Assembly: GCF_037392515.1 (NCBI RefSeq)
Contig: NC_090287.1
Location: 12,513,001-12,577,000, forward strand
DNA length: 64,000 nucleotides
Reading direction: 5' to 3'
DNA from: Haliotis asinina
Taxonomy: Eukaryota; Mollusca; Gastropoda; Lepetellida; Haliotidae
Shown: positions 1 through 10,322 of the stretch, in pieces
How positions within the stretch are numbered: position 1 is the first letter of the stretch
Layout of the letters: every line of letters begins with the position of its first letter
Position numbers and translations under genes: made by a program
Notes under the pieces: model-generated
Databases searched by the model: none
What the model was told of the DNA's origin: nothing
The model's input: the letters and a program-made list of their open reading frames with translations, nothing else

Positions 1-65
1 AACTAGCAGACATATTCATGAAGAGTATTTTGCAGTTAATTATCAATACCCTACTATGACAATAC

Positions 66-401
66 CTGTGGTAAGCTATCGGCATTGACGTTAATCCATC
101 CAGGTGCGTTGACTACCATTCCTGGTGTTGTAGTAGATGTTTCGTGGTTCAGCTCACACGAAGACGTATCTGTGTCGTAGTTGAAGGAGGTACAAATAAC
201 ATCATACATGCACTGCATGGCACAATGGTACTGGGTACGTGAGGACTTCATAACATAGGTGGAGCCCGACAGACGCTGCTTTTGGAACACACTGCCGGAA
301 AGTCTCTCTGAGAGTTCGGTACATGCCATGGCTGCTTGAGTCACACTCAGAAACAAAACTACCACAACAGATACCACATTTATCATCGTTGACTTTGTCA
401 C
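66..401 (-). CDS. Secreted PAN/apple-domain protein, first coding exon
   Basis: The 112 codons begin with a classic signal peptide: a hydrophobic VVSVVVVLFLSV core at residues 9-20, with cleavage likely near residue 26. A PAN/apple-like module follows, with cysteines at 27, 60, 64, 70 and 82 and the hallmark CxxxC...C.SFNYD...C spacing. The exon ends at LPQ, followed on the minus strand by a GTATTG donor, so the intron is in phase 0. PAN domains bind proteins or sugars in secreted and matrix proteins; the exact ligand cannot be read. A diverged copy of the 3' half lies at 26.0-26.2 kb, and a more distant PAN exon with the same layout lies at 45.9-46.2 kb. Downstream exons would lie left of the window. 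The exon identity is solid, the gene name unknown. Confidence 0.7.
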
Positions 402-2670
402 TGCGTGGGCAACGGTTAAGCATTCGTAGAGTCAAAATCACCTCTTTGTATTAATTGCAAGAAAATGTCACAATGTTTCCAATTATGGTCCAGAAACACT
501 GTACTGTTATCTTCTTAGTCAAAGCTGATACCGCTAAGCATGTATTTTGTAAGGAACTCTCAACTGTCTCATCTTGCGTTTTCCAGCAGTAAATTGTTTT
601 CATGAAGTTGTGACTGCGCAAGGTCCTGATGAGCTTGCGTTGTAAAGAAACTTCGAACTACATCGATCTTTGAAGTTTCCTTGGATACCTCTTTTGTTAA
701 AGACACGGCGAATGATGATCTCATTTCTTTCACAGTCACAGACTGGAGTATGTCATGCAGCCAACACAAAGCCAGGAGAACAAATGCTAATTTATGCAGT
801 GGTAGTCTGTTCAATGACGGATCTATACGGTTATTTGTAATCATTGTGAAGTGAAGAGACGACGTCTTTGTTGGCGGATATCTACCATGACGTTTTTGTC
901 ATTCATATTTTGATCGGCGGGAAGCCTGGTTGCGTTCACTATTTCCAGCATCAAGTAACAAGTTATTTTTTTGTTGTTTTGTTTCATGTGAAACGGAATG
1001 CTTTTATGTTGTTAGGGAGACACATGAAACAATCAACCCAGCTCATGAATGACTGACATTTAATGTTCTACTGTTCAATTCTCATAAACTTTCATGCGAG
1101 TGTAGAGACTTCACACAACCTATGCAGCATTTAACATCACCGGTTTACACATTTGCTGAAAATGAATGCAGCTAAGTGTACTACGTTTTATGATACTTAA
1201 TTTCAAACAATTTCATTTCCAAACACATCATTTTCGTATAATGAAGCAATTTCAAAGTTTACATGGCAAGATCCCGGTAACCCTGAGTACTTTCGCCACC
1301 AATGCCAGAGGATATCCAGTTCCATTGACCACCAACAGGTAAAACCGTCAAATAGTAGGAAAAAGTCAAAACAGTAGTGAAAGGCAGTTATGGCACCCAG
1401 ACGAATGAGCATGTCCTACTCTACTTCAACACTCTCATTCTGCACCATTTGACCAGAAAAGCAATTTCCTGTCTGTTTTCCAATACGTTAACAAAAGTCA
1501 GAACATGACAAGCCAGGGCTAATGAGTATGAACCATTAGAATGACAAGACATGTTTGTCGATGAAGCCGAAAATAATCTGACGGGCTGAAAAAACGGTAC
1601 CATGGAATAAAAAACAATATCGTGCAATAACAACAAAAGAAAGTGAGGCAATTCGAGAATAGTAGACTCGGTCTCTTTACATACGAATTATTCGAAACGA
1701 GCATCCTTCCTATGGTATCTGACGTCGCAGTTCGTTATTCACACCTTTAATTAGTGTTACCTGGGACTCGTGGAGATTGCAAATCAGTTCGCTATAGCCA
1801 TTAAGTACGTGATAGGGAATTTGTTTTTCACGACTTTTTGATATGATAACATATTGTGGTTTATTCGGGACTTTTAAAACAGTTCGCTATATCTGTCACT
1901 TCGTTATATCCGTGTTCGTTATAAAAGTATTCTACTGAAATTCGTATGTAATGAGGCCGAGTGTGATATTTTATTTATTCTCCACGCCATACATGCACTA
2001 AATTGACAAAATAGCGTGTGTTTGGTTTTTGTAGTTTTATTGTTCAAACTGAAATCGGTTTCATAAAGAGGTTTGGAAAGAATTTTGTACTGCAGTACAT
2101 TATTTGCATGACGTCACACTAATGACGTCACCACGCCATTCTCGCCTGTCCTTAGTGTAATCTACACTAAACCTACACCATAGCACCCCGTTTCTTGGTT
2201 TGCAGTTGCTTATTACGTTATGTTTTTTCTACCGATATGTCTAAGTTCGACTGAAAATTAAATAGCGACACGGTATCGAAAAGTTTACATTCCCACAATG
2301 CAAGCAGTAGACTGAATGAATTCAGGTATTTATTATGAATGAAAAAGTAGTTTTGTCACAACGAGACTGACCTGAGAGGTCATCGTAATATTTTGTCTAC
2401 AAAATATATAATTATGCCGAGGTGTTTTATTTTGTAGGTGTTGTTGCTACCTCAATTTCGAGTTACAATCAGAGGTCAGCATGGCCTTGCAGTCAGCTCC
2501 CTGGGGGGGTATATGAGCCTCGCCTCGGTCTGGCGCTCTCTTTTCAAAATTGTTACTATCTTGTGATCCATAGTAATATAATTCTGTATGTAAGGCAAAA
2601 CTGCCTTTATTATTTGATTTGCATTAATTCCCATTTATGCATGTAATTTTCATACTTCCTTTATGCATGA
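402..2670. other. Intergenic or intronic stretch, nothing convincing
   Basis: Short open frames occur (for example minus 569-844, with a hydrophobic N-terminal half) but none shows a recognisable domain, cysteine pattern or convincing splice context. Two TGACGTCA palindromes lie near 2,110-2,130 without a gene beside them. Confidence 0.4.
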
Positions 2671-2847
2671 TGTAAGCATATATTATGTAAGTTGCAACAT
2701 TATTATATATCGTTTATGACCACACCCCTGCAAGCTCAGTCTCCTTTTTCTTGTATATACTTCTCACTTCTTGGAAGAAGGGGTGTGGTCACTATTCATT
2801 TCTTCTGGCAATAAACCCTTAAACTTTTCATTGGTATTTTTTCTTAC
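2671..2847 (+). mobile_element. Steamer-like LTR (Ty3/Gypsy type) fossil
   Basis: This 177-bp unit starts TGTAAG and ends CTTACA, a perfect short inverted terminus of LTR type. It contains a polyadenylation hexamer AATAAA near 2,811. Shortly downstream is ATTGGTATCCAG, which resembles a tRNA primer-binding site. From memory, Steamer, a Mag-lineage Gypsy element of bivalves, also has an LTR of about 177 bp. A 78-codon open stretch follows at 2,958-3,194 that could be leader or gag-derived, but I cannot identify it. No partner LTR or pol region is visible, so this is a broken fossil. Confidence 0.5.
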
Positions 2848-3544
2848 AACGAGGTTATAATTGGTATCCAGTCAAATCGTTAGAATCTCAGGTCAAGTCG
2901 TTACGACACAGGTCACGTCGGTGACATACGAGATTATTATGCAACAACGTTGACCACGTGGATAGAGATCACTCTTCCGTAAGCTCTGAACAGAGAGAAG
3001 AGGCTTTCATCCGAGAGGAGCACCCTCTGACATTCACGTCGCTGCCAACGTCGAATAATCCTAGTCCACCGGTCTTCATCGACGATTTTCTGCTGTCAGG
3101 TGCTGTCCCAGATAAGGTCTGTACGCCTGGAATCCATAGGACCTCAGTTGTCTGTGAAGGGGCTTACACGTTGACCCAGGCCATGCGTCGCTGATTCGTC
3201 GCTGAGCTTTGCGTTAAAACATGCAAACGATATTTGGAAAAAATGGTGAAAAAAATATATAACATGCCTTATTTCAAAGTGGAAAACTCACTGTTGCGTT
3301 TGGGCGTTGTGTTTGGGCGTTGTGTTTCCATGTGATGGTGATTGCAGTTAAATTTGAAGTGTTTGGTGATTTCAGTTATAATGTTTCTTTAGTCCGTCAT
3401 TTTGATTACGATAATAAAATTTACAGTGAAGTATTTCTGTTGCGCTCCGGTGCAGAGATTCTTTACAAGCAAAGATGAATACTTTATTTAACAAACTTCA
3501 TGGATAATAACTTCAATATTACGTACGTGTGACGTTTTAACACA

Positions 3545-5100
3545 TATGCTTGTACCGTTGTCAAGCAGGAATGGTGCGCTAGGTACGCTGCAGCACTGCC
3601 ACTCAACTGTGTAACATTATCACACTGGGGTACGCTGCAACATTGTCAGTCAGCTGTGTAGCATCTTGACACTGGGGTACGCTGCAGTATAGCCCGTCAG
3701 CTATGTAGCATCTTGACGCAGGGGTACAGTGCAGTATTGCCAGTAAACTGTATAACATGTTGACACTGGGGTATATTCTTGTACCGTTGTCAAGCAGGAA
3801 TGGTGCGCTGGGTACGCTGCTGTATTGCCAGTCAACTGTGTAACATTATCACACTGTGGTGCGCTGGAGTATGGCCCGTCAGCTGTGTAGCATCTTGACG
3901 CAGGGGTACGCTGCAGTATTGCCAGTAAACTGTGTAACATGTTGACACTGGGGTATATTCTTGTACCGTTGTCAAGCAGGAATGGTGCGCTGGGTACGCT
4001 GCTGCATTGCCAGTCAACTGTGTAACATTATCACACTGTGGTACGCTGGAGTATTGCCAGTCAACTGTGTAACATCTTGACACTGGGGTACGCTGGAGCA
4101 TTGCCAGTGAACTGTGTAACATGTTGACTCTGGGGTGCGCTGCAGCATTGCCAATCAACTGTGTAACATTATCACACTGATGTACGCTGCAGTATTGCCA
4201 GTCAGCTGTGTAGCATCTTGACACTGGGGTACGCTGCAACATTGCCAGTCAGCTGTGTAGCATCTTGACACTGGGGTACAGTGCAGTATTGCCAGTAAAC
4301 TGTGTAACATGTTGACACTGGGGTATATTCTTGTACCGTTGTCAAGCAGGAATGGTGCGCTGGGTACGCTGCTGCATTGCCAGTCAACTGTGTAACATTA
4401 TCACACTGTGGTACGCTGGAGTATGGCCAGTCAACAGTGTAACATCATGACACTGGGGTACGCTACAGCACTGCCAGCAAACTGTGTAACATCATCACAC
4501 TGGGGTACGCTGGAGTATGGCCAATCAGCTGTGTAGCATCTTGACACTGGGGTACGCTGCAGTATTGCCAGTCAGCTGTGTAACATCATGAGTCTTTGAC
4601 ACTAGGGTACGCCGGAGTATTGCCTGTAAACTGTGTAACATGTTGACACTGGGGTACGCTACAGTATTGCCAATCAGCTGTGTAACATCTTGACACTGGG
4701 GTACGCTGCAGTATTGCCAGTCAGCTGTGTAACATCATGACACTAGGGTACGCTGGAGTATTGCCTGTAAACTGTGTAAAATGTTGACACTGGGGTATGC
4801 TGCAGTGCTGCCAGTCAAGTGTGTAGGACGCTGCAGTGTTGCCAATAAACTGTGTAACATGTTGACACTGAGGTTGGTTGCAGTATTGCCAGCAAACTGT
4901 GTAACATGTTGACACTGAGGTTGGTTGCAGTATTGCCAGCAAACTGTGTAACATCATCACACTGGGGTACGCTGCAGTATTGCCAATAAACTGTGTAACA
5001 TGTTGACACTGAGGTTGGTTGCAGTGTTGCCAGCAAACTGTGTAACATGTTGACACTGAGGTTGGTTGCAGTATTGCCAGCAAATTGTGTAACATGATGA
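3545..5100. repeat. 47-bp minisatellite derived from a kringle exon end
   Basis: About 33 head-to-tail copies of a unit of about 47 bp: GCTGCAGTATTGCCAGTCAA followed by CTGTGTAACATTATCACACTGGGGTAC. On the minus strand each unit carries codons for W-Q-Y-C-S-V-P-Q-C, the terminal signature of a kringle domain. A higher-order variant with an inserted TTCTTGTACCGTTGTCAAGC segment recurs near 3,550, 3,775, 3,958 and 4,328. The array abuts the kringle exon at 5.1-5.35 kb, which ends in the same motif. Because 47 is not divisible by three, the reading frame rotates; the long minus-strand open frames here are by-products. Confidence 0.9.
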
Positions 5101-5354
5101 CACTAGGGCTACGCTGCAGTATTCCCATAGCACCATGGGATCAGTGGTATAACACCACGACATAGAATCGTTTGACTCAATCAAGCACCTGTTGCCCGCC
5201 TCCTCCATACTGGTGACTGTTTGCATGTTGTTAGGCGAGTCAAACATATTAGAATATCCATGACGTGTGTGGAAATCCCACCACTGACATGTCCGGCCGT
5301 ACTTGGTAATGTTATGACGGCCCAAGCAAAGGGTTCCTGTCACGAAGCGCTCAC
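5101..5354 (-). CDS. Kringle-domain exon
   Basis: After a TTTGTTCTCCAG acceptor the frame reads GERFVTG, then a kringle: a cysteine after TGTL, G-RTCQWWDFHTRHGYS, GNRC, SWCYTTDP and LWEYCSV near the end. The order C...GRTCQxWD...H.........C...WCYTTDP...WxYCxV is diagnostic. The acceptor is phase 1, as is usual for kringle modules. Kringles are disulphide-rich binding modules of secreted or surface proteins. The last codons, where a final P-x-C is expected, are out of frame by one base and run into the 47-bp minisatellite, so this exon is probably decayed at its 3' end. The decayed PAN exon at 26 kb on the same strand may belong to the same gene. Confidence 0.75.
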
Positions 5355-5499
5355 CTGGAGAACAAAAGTAAAGTTGAGCGTAAAGAAGATGACCCACGTT
5401 TCTTCATAAATGGTTACTTTACATGTATATGCCAGTAACATCGAAACGTCAAAGTGTATTTATGAAAAGGGTAATATGATATTTTTGGTTCAGGAGACA

Positions 5500-5650
5500 G
5501 GAGAATGATTAATGTTATTAGAGACTGCAATAGATAAACAGGAGAATGCTTAATGCTGTCAGAGACTGCAATAGATAAATAAGGGAATGCTTAATGCTGT
5601 CAGAGACTAACATAGGTAAATAGGAGATTCATTAATGCTAAAACAGACTG
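5500..5650. repeat. Short tandem repeat, unit about 41 bp
   Basis: About three to four imperfect copies of a unit holding GAGACTGCAATAGATAAA and GGAGAATGCTTAATGCTGTC. It has no coding signal. Confidence 0.7.
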
Positions 5651-5762
5651 CTGTAGAATACAGCACTGCTGTTAGACTTGCAGTGCAGTGATGTCATAGC
5701 GTTGTGACGTCATCAAATTAATGACGTCATAGCATTGTGAGGACATTGTGCAAATTCTACTT

Positions 5763-6670
5763 AGGAGATAAACATTATGTGTTGGCCAATTTCCGGGTGT
5801 TATTGAGTATTTGAAGCACGGGAATGCATTTGGAACCGACGGCGTGAGCCGGAGGTTTCAAATGAAATATTCCCGTGCTTCAAATACTCAATAACACCCG
5901 GAAATTGGCCAACACATGATGTTTATCGACATTGTCAACACAAAAGTAAACCAAAGGGTTTTAGTGTCTGCACTCGTTTACATCGAGTACGGGTACAGCA
6001 GTGAAGTGTCATCAGTAGACCGTTTCAGCTGGTTCCCATGGTAACGTCTGGAGTTGCTCATTTATGACGTCATTCTAACTTTACGTCACAATATGATTTG
6101 AATGTCGTCACCACTGTTGATGACGCAACAAAACAATTGATTACGTGTCAATACGCAGTGAATAGTCTTGCAGTTTCCGGGAATCTAATACCATTTGATC
6201 ATGTTTTTCGACCAATCAGATTACAGAACACGGTGACTTTTGGTTTACAATGTCAAAACAATATCTCCAAAGAGATAGCGTCTAATCCCACACAAGCGAT
6301 ATCTCCCGTGAAACACAGTTTTTGATGACAAAGAATTGTTCACTAACAATTTTGATTATTCAGTTATGAATATCAATAACCGCTGGATCGCAGAACCTTG
6401 CTATCCTGACTAAGATTCTGCTGCGAATGGCATGTTTAATTGCTTGGAATTCATGTACTGTGAACGAGTGCAGACAGTAAAAGCCTTTGGTTTACTTTTT
6501 TTGTTTACAATATCGATTAACATCCTGTGTTGGCCAATTTCCGGGTGTTATTGAGTATTTGAAGCACGGGAATATTTCATTTGAAACCTTTGGCTGACGC
6601 CATTGGTTCCAAATGTATTCCCGTACTCAATAACACGCGGAAATTGGCCAACACAAAATGTTTATCTCCT
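5763..6670. mobile_element. Foldback element with nested palindromes, 908 bp
   Basis: Both ends read AGGAGATAAACATT(A/T)TGTG inward and the element is flanked by a 4-bp duplication ACTT (5,759-5,762 and 6,671-6,674). Each terminal repeat of about 240 bp holds its own hairpin: TGTTGGCCAATTTCCGGGTG and its complement face each other at 5,782-5,913 and again at 6,520-6,653. The segment GTAAACCAAAGG...TGTCTGCACTCG is also inverted between the halves. No transposase is present. It is a non-autonomous foldback or MITE-type DNA element of unknown superfamily. Confidence 0.75.
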
Positions 6671-7439
6671 ACTTTAATTCTAACCAAGTGAATAGAATAT
6701 TATAACGTGGCATACTACACTGGTTATATCCTTGCGGATGTTAGAGATAGGATGAGGCAAGATATGTATCTGAAACACATTTAATTTAATGCTATATAGA
6801 GCTTAACTGCGTTATGTGAGTAAGTTATGATTTAGAGTCATATCTTCATTATTTCAGCCATATCGTGACTAAAACTAGTTAAAAATTCATAATACAGACA
6901 ATATAAAATGTAAAACCCTGTCAATGAAGGACAAACCGCGTCGAGGGCCGCCTCATATTACTGTAGTTGGTTTTTCGTGACATGGCAGGCAAGCCATTGT
7001 AATATGTAAGAATATGCGATCCTAAATTTCTTCTGAATAGTATATATCATAAGGACGAAAGAGGACGTACGGTTATTACTCAAATTCAGTGTATAAGGTC
7101 GTGTAAATGTGAAAAATGTCTGCGCTGAAAACAAAATGGTAACACGACGTCGACTCTCGAAAGTTAAATGCAGTTTAGCATAAGTTCCCCTGCTGTTGTT
7201 TACAGTTTAAAAACCATTGCGGCTATCACAATTAGCAAAACAACTTAATTCCTTCAGTGAATGAATTTCTCGACTTTGCATGTGTCCCTAAAACTTAGGC
7301 TGTTTTGTCCAACGGCACAAAATCTGCACAGCCAGTCAACTTGCATAACTCTTGAATGGTCTTGTGCTACTCCAAATGTTCCTTTGAACACAGTTCCAGG
7401 TAGCGTTACGCCTATTAAAGCAACATACCAACAACAATA
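6671..7439. other. Stretch without a recognisable feature
   Basis: AT-rich sequence between the foldback element and the next minisatellite. The plus-strand frame at 7,261-7,494 runs into that minisatellite and has no domain signature. Confidence 0.4.
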
Positions 7440-8190
7440 CCTTGTGCATTGTAGCCATGTAAGGGACACTGGAATATACATTGTATCCATGTAGGGGACA
7501 CCGGGATATATGCATTGTGCCCATGTAGGGGATATTGGAATAAACATTGTATCCATTCATAGGACACCGGGATATATGCATTGTACCCATGTAGGGGACA
7601 TTGGAATATACATTGTACCCATCTAGGGGACACCAGGATATACACTGTATCCATGTAGGGGACACCAGGATATACATTGTATCCATGTAGGGGACACCGG
7701 GATATATGCATTGTACCTATGTAGGGAACATTGGAATATTCATTGTATCCATGTAGGGGACAACGGGATATATGCATTGTACCCATGTAAGGGACATTGC
7801 ATTATCCATTATACCCATGTAGGGGACACTGGAATATACATTGTATCCATGTGAGACACCGGGATATATGCATTGTATCCATGTAGGGGACACCGGGATA
7901 TATGCATTGTACCCATGTAGGGAACATTGGAAGATTCATTGTATCCATGTAGGGGACACCAGGATATACATTGTATCCATGTGAGACACCGGGATATATG
8001 CATTGTATCCATGTAGGGGACACCGGGATATATGCATTGTACCCATGTAGGGAACATTGGAAGATTCATTGTATCCATGTAGGGGACACCAGGATATACA
8101 TTATATCCATGCTGGGGACACCAGGATATATGCATTGTACCCATGTAGGGGACACCGGCCTATATACATTGTATCCATGTGGGAGACATA
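7440..8190. repeat. 32-34-bp minisatellite
   Basis: About 22 copies of CCATGTAGGGGACACCGGGA + TATATGCATTGTA, alternating with a variant GGGACATTGGAATATACATT. Long open frames on the minus strand (repeating GYN.Y..VPYM) are produced by the repeat and are not evidence of a gene. Confidence 0.9.
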
Positions 8191-8199
8191 AGAAATTAT

Positions 8200-8600
8200 C
8201 ATTATAATTATCTCACTATCAAAAGCAAATCTTACCTCAACAACATTTGGATTATAAGCAAAATATATGTGGTGTCTGTTTCGTATTTACTTTCTGTATT
8301 TAATCCCCCTTTTCTTAACCAGAATATTATCTGATGTCAGTCATGTTTCATTTTCTGAATATAATCTTCTACCTTCAGCCTTCATCAAATGCCCCGTTTT
8401 TTTTAAAAAAAAGAGTTCAAGATTCTTTAATTCCAGCAAGTATTCTCATTCAAATGACTGTTAACTGTTTGTCTGTGGTGTTGTTTTGTGTTTTCTTAAT
8501 TTTAAAGCCATTTTAAATATTTAATCATGTGATCACTTTCAAATGTAAAAATGAATTCCCCTAGAGGGAAAAATAAAGTATTGTCATTGTCATACATTGC
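8200..8600 (+). repeat. Possible LINE 3' end
   Basis: AT-rich segment with T- and A-runs ending near 8,565-8,592 in GGGAAAAATAAAGTATTGTC followed by ATTGTCAT. AATAAAGTATTGT with short repeats is a common 3' terminus of LINEs. No reverse-transcriptase reading frame is attached, so the call is weak. Confidence 0.3.
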
Positions 8601-8957
8601 ACCAGTGTGTGTCACACCGGAAATTGGCTTCATTAATTATACCCATGAGGGTTATAATGTGAAGAGCAATCATAATAAATAAGACTTACGCTCATATAAT
8701 GCCACGTGAAACCCGATTGTAAGATCTAACAGCGGATTTCTAATTTATGAGGAAATTATGGTTTTACCTTCATTAATACTGATATGCCATTTTAGACATC
8801 AAGCATTTACAACATCCAATATTTTATATATATTCATTTGGAGCTCACAAGGCAATATCATAGCGTTTACCAAAATGGGCGAGTGGTTTTGGATATATCC
8901 GAATAGATTCGTTGTCTGTGTTGTTTATAATACCTGCCGTTTTACATCAAAATATTA

Positions 8958-8963
8958 GATAAG
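8958..8963. repeat. Target-site duplication GATAAG, left copy
   Basis: GATAAG directly precedes the left terminal repeat of the Polinton; the identical hexamer follows the right one at 23,150-23,155. Six-base duplications are the rule for Polinton integrases. Confidence 0.9.
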
Positions 8964-9407
8964 AGCAGTGTACAGCGTCACCCTGGTGGGATTTTCAAGA
9001 TGGCCGCACTTCCGGTCACGTGATCCCCATGGTGACGTCATTCGATTGTTCTAGGATGACGTCATCAGTTGGTGTGTACGGGTGTGACGTCATTCGATTG
9101 TTTTGTGATGACGTCATCCGTTGGTGTGGCGTGGTCCTTAGCAACGGGGGTGTGGCTAAACAACGGTGGTTTGTGCCCGATCTCGCGGGATCTCGCTAGA
9201 TGAAGCGTGTTTCAAGATGGCGGCGGCGGCAGACGGACGGCACGGCATGGCACGGGACAAGGGAGGGAAGGGGGAGAGTGGGGAGGGGGGAGGGGGAAGA
9301 GGACGACGGCAGCTCATAAAGAAAAAAAAAAGCCGGTTCGAGTGTTAAAAAGATTGTATGTCGAGTTTTCCTTTGGGGAGCGTTTGGGGTGGCCCTGAAA
9401 AGGGCCG
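8964..9407. repeat. Polinton left terminal inverted repeat
   Basis: Matches the reverse complement of 22,744-23,149. It is 444 bp long because it carries a tandem duplication of about 50 bp (9,031-9,130) that is single in the right copy. In order it shows CAAGATGGC (YY1-like, 8,997), ACTTCCGG (ETS, 9,008), TCACGTGA (E-box, 9,016), four TGACGTCA (9,033; 9,057; 9,085; 9,109), CTTAGCAAC/GCTAAACAAC (RFX half-site-like, near 9,137 and 9,155) and CAAGATGGCGGC (YY1, 9,213), then a G/A-rich tract. Its inner edge is a histone-type stem-loop. Confidence 0.95.
9391..9406 (-). terminator. Histone-type 3' stem-loop for the left-end gene
   Basis: Read on the minus strand this is GGCCCTTTTCAGGGCC: a 6-bp stem with a TTTC loop, which is the form of the metazoan replication-dependent histone 3' stem-loop. 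It is preceded by CCAAC and followed by ACCCC and then a purine-rich CCAAAGGAAAA that could serve as a histone downstream element. It lies about 130 nt beyond the stop of the minus-strand zinc-knuckle gene. Function is inferred from form only. Confidence 0.7.
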
Positions 9408-9535
9408 TTGGTATTGTTTGGGGTTGGTTTATGACTGGTCCACTGCTGCTGGAGACATCATCGTCCATGGGTTCCAAGATGCGTTGCATGAGAGTGTACA
9501 TGGTGTCCATGCGTTCTTGAACGAGGATGATCTTG

Positions 9536-9922
9536 TCATGGAGACCAGTCAGTATTCGACTGTTTACTCACTTTCTTCGGCGGTTCACTGGACTGGTTGG
9601 TGGGAGCCGAACGTTTCGAGGTCTTGTTAGGGCAGTTCATGCTCTTGTGCTCTTCATTGCCACAGTGACGGCAGGGATGTGGACAGTTGTAACTGCGATG
9701 ACCTTCGTTTTTACCACAGTTATAACACGTGTCGTTATCGTGCTTGTTGGTACTGCCGTTGTTGGTCTTCTTTGGGCATATGTAATGGCGATGCCCTTGA
9801 ACACCACACTCGGTACAGGTCACCATGGGGCAGTGCAGATAACTGTGGTCATCTGTTTCGCACAGGCGGCAACGAAAGGACACAGAGGAGGCGGTGGCAG
9901 CGACGGCGGGAGACGTCTGCAT
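9536..9922 (-). CDS. Four-zinc-knuckle protein, outward-facing left-end gene of the Polinton
   Basis: A 128-residue frame that looks whole. It has four CCHC zinc knuckles: CRLCETDDHSYLHC (about residues 18-31), CTECGVQGHRHYIC, CYNCGKNEGHRSYNC and CRHCGNEEHKSMNC, the third with a five-residue rather than four-residue gap. A serine/lysine tail with PPKKVSK could be a nuclear signal. Such knuckles usually bind single-stranded nucleic acid, as in CNBP or retroviral nucleocapsid. The start is the first ATG after a minus-strand TATATAAAC at 9,971-9,979 with a TGACGTCA just upstream. It is transcribed toward the left terminus and ends at the histone-type stem-loop. It is not a standard Polinton core gene; a role as an early nucleic-acid chaperone is inference. 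Confidence 0.75.
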   Translation of the reverse strand: MQTSPAVAATASSVSFRCRLCETDDHSYLHCPMVTCTECGVQGHRHYICPKKTNNGSTNKHDNDTCYNCGKNEGHRSYNCPHPCRHCGNEEHKSMNCPNKTSKRSAPTNQSSEPPKKVSKQSNTDWSP

Positions 9923-9970
9923 GCTTCAAGCTTCAGTCAGCAACTGATGAGAAAAGCTGGAAAACCTCGA

Positions 9971-10289
9971 GTTTATATAGAGTCGATGACGTCACGCTGG
10001 TGCGAACCGCCAATCGGCGTCACTGCCCTCGTGTGACGCGACGTCATAGGGGTGTGTGACGTCATGGGCCTGCCCCTCGGAAACAAAATCACTCCTCCAA
10101 CTCCTGGTGCACTCTGCCAACTCCTGGTGCACTCTACCAACTCATGGTGCACTCCACGAACTCATGGTGCACTCCACGAACTCATGGATGACTGACACTG
10201 ACTGACACAGGCCAACACTGCCAACACTGGCTCACACTGCTCAGCCTACGGTGACGTCATAGGGTGACGTCATAAACTGTCTATATAAA
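9971..10289. promoter_or_regulatory. Divergent promoter between zinc-knuckle and polymerase genes
   Basis: A minus-strand TATA box (TATATAAAC, 9,971-9,979) with TGACGTCA at 9,987-9,994 serves the left gene. A plus-strand TATA box (TATATAAA, 10,282-10,289) with TGACGTCA at 10,252 and 10,265 serves the polymerase. Between them are further CRE-like palindromes near 10,040-10,065 and a 20-bp tandem repeat. Confidence 0.65.
10099..10187. repeat. 20-bp tandem repeat in the divergent promoter
   Basis: About four and a half copies of AACTC(C/A)TGGTGCACTC.AC. GTGCAC is itself palindromic. The position between two promoters suggests an enhancer-like array, by inference. Confidence 0.75.
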
Positions 10290-10322
10290 GCTGGCTCCGC
10301 GTGGATCTTGTCAGTTCTCATC

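Noticed and set aside
569-844. 91-codon minus-strand frame with a hydrophobic stretch
   Set aside because: No family signature, no clear cleavage site and no splice context; probably chance.
1203-1412. Minus-strand frame with several tryptophans, faintly lectin-like in another frame
   Set aside because: The tryptophan spacing does not match a C-type lectin and the frames are interrupted.
2105-2130. TGACGTCA palindromes outside the Polinton (also near 5,700-5,730)
   Set aside because: They show that the motif is not unique to the element; no host promoter is visible beside them.
3701-5048. Several minus-strand open frames of 60-150 codons with repeating YCSVPQC
   Set aside because: They follow the 47-bp minisatellite; the frame rotates each unit and no start or splice signal supports a gene.
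7336-8144. Long minus-strand frames rich in GYN, PTW and YIPVS
   Set aside because: Direct translation of the 32-34-bp minisatellite.
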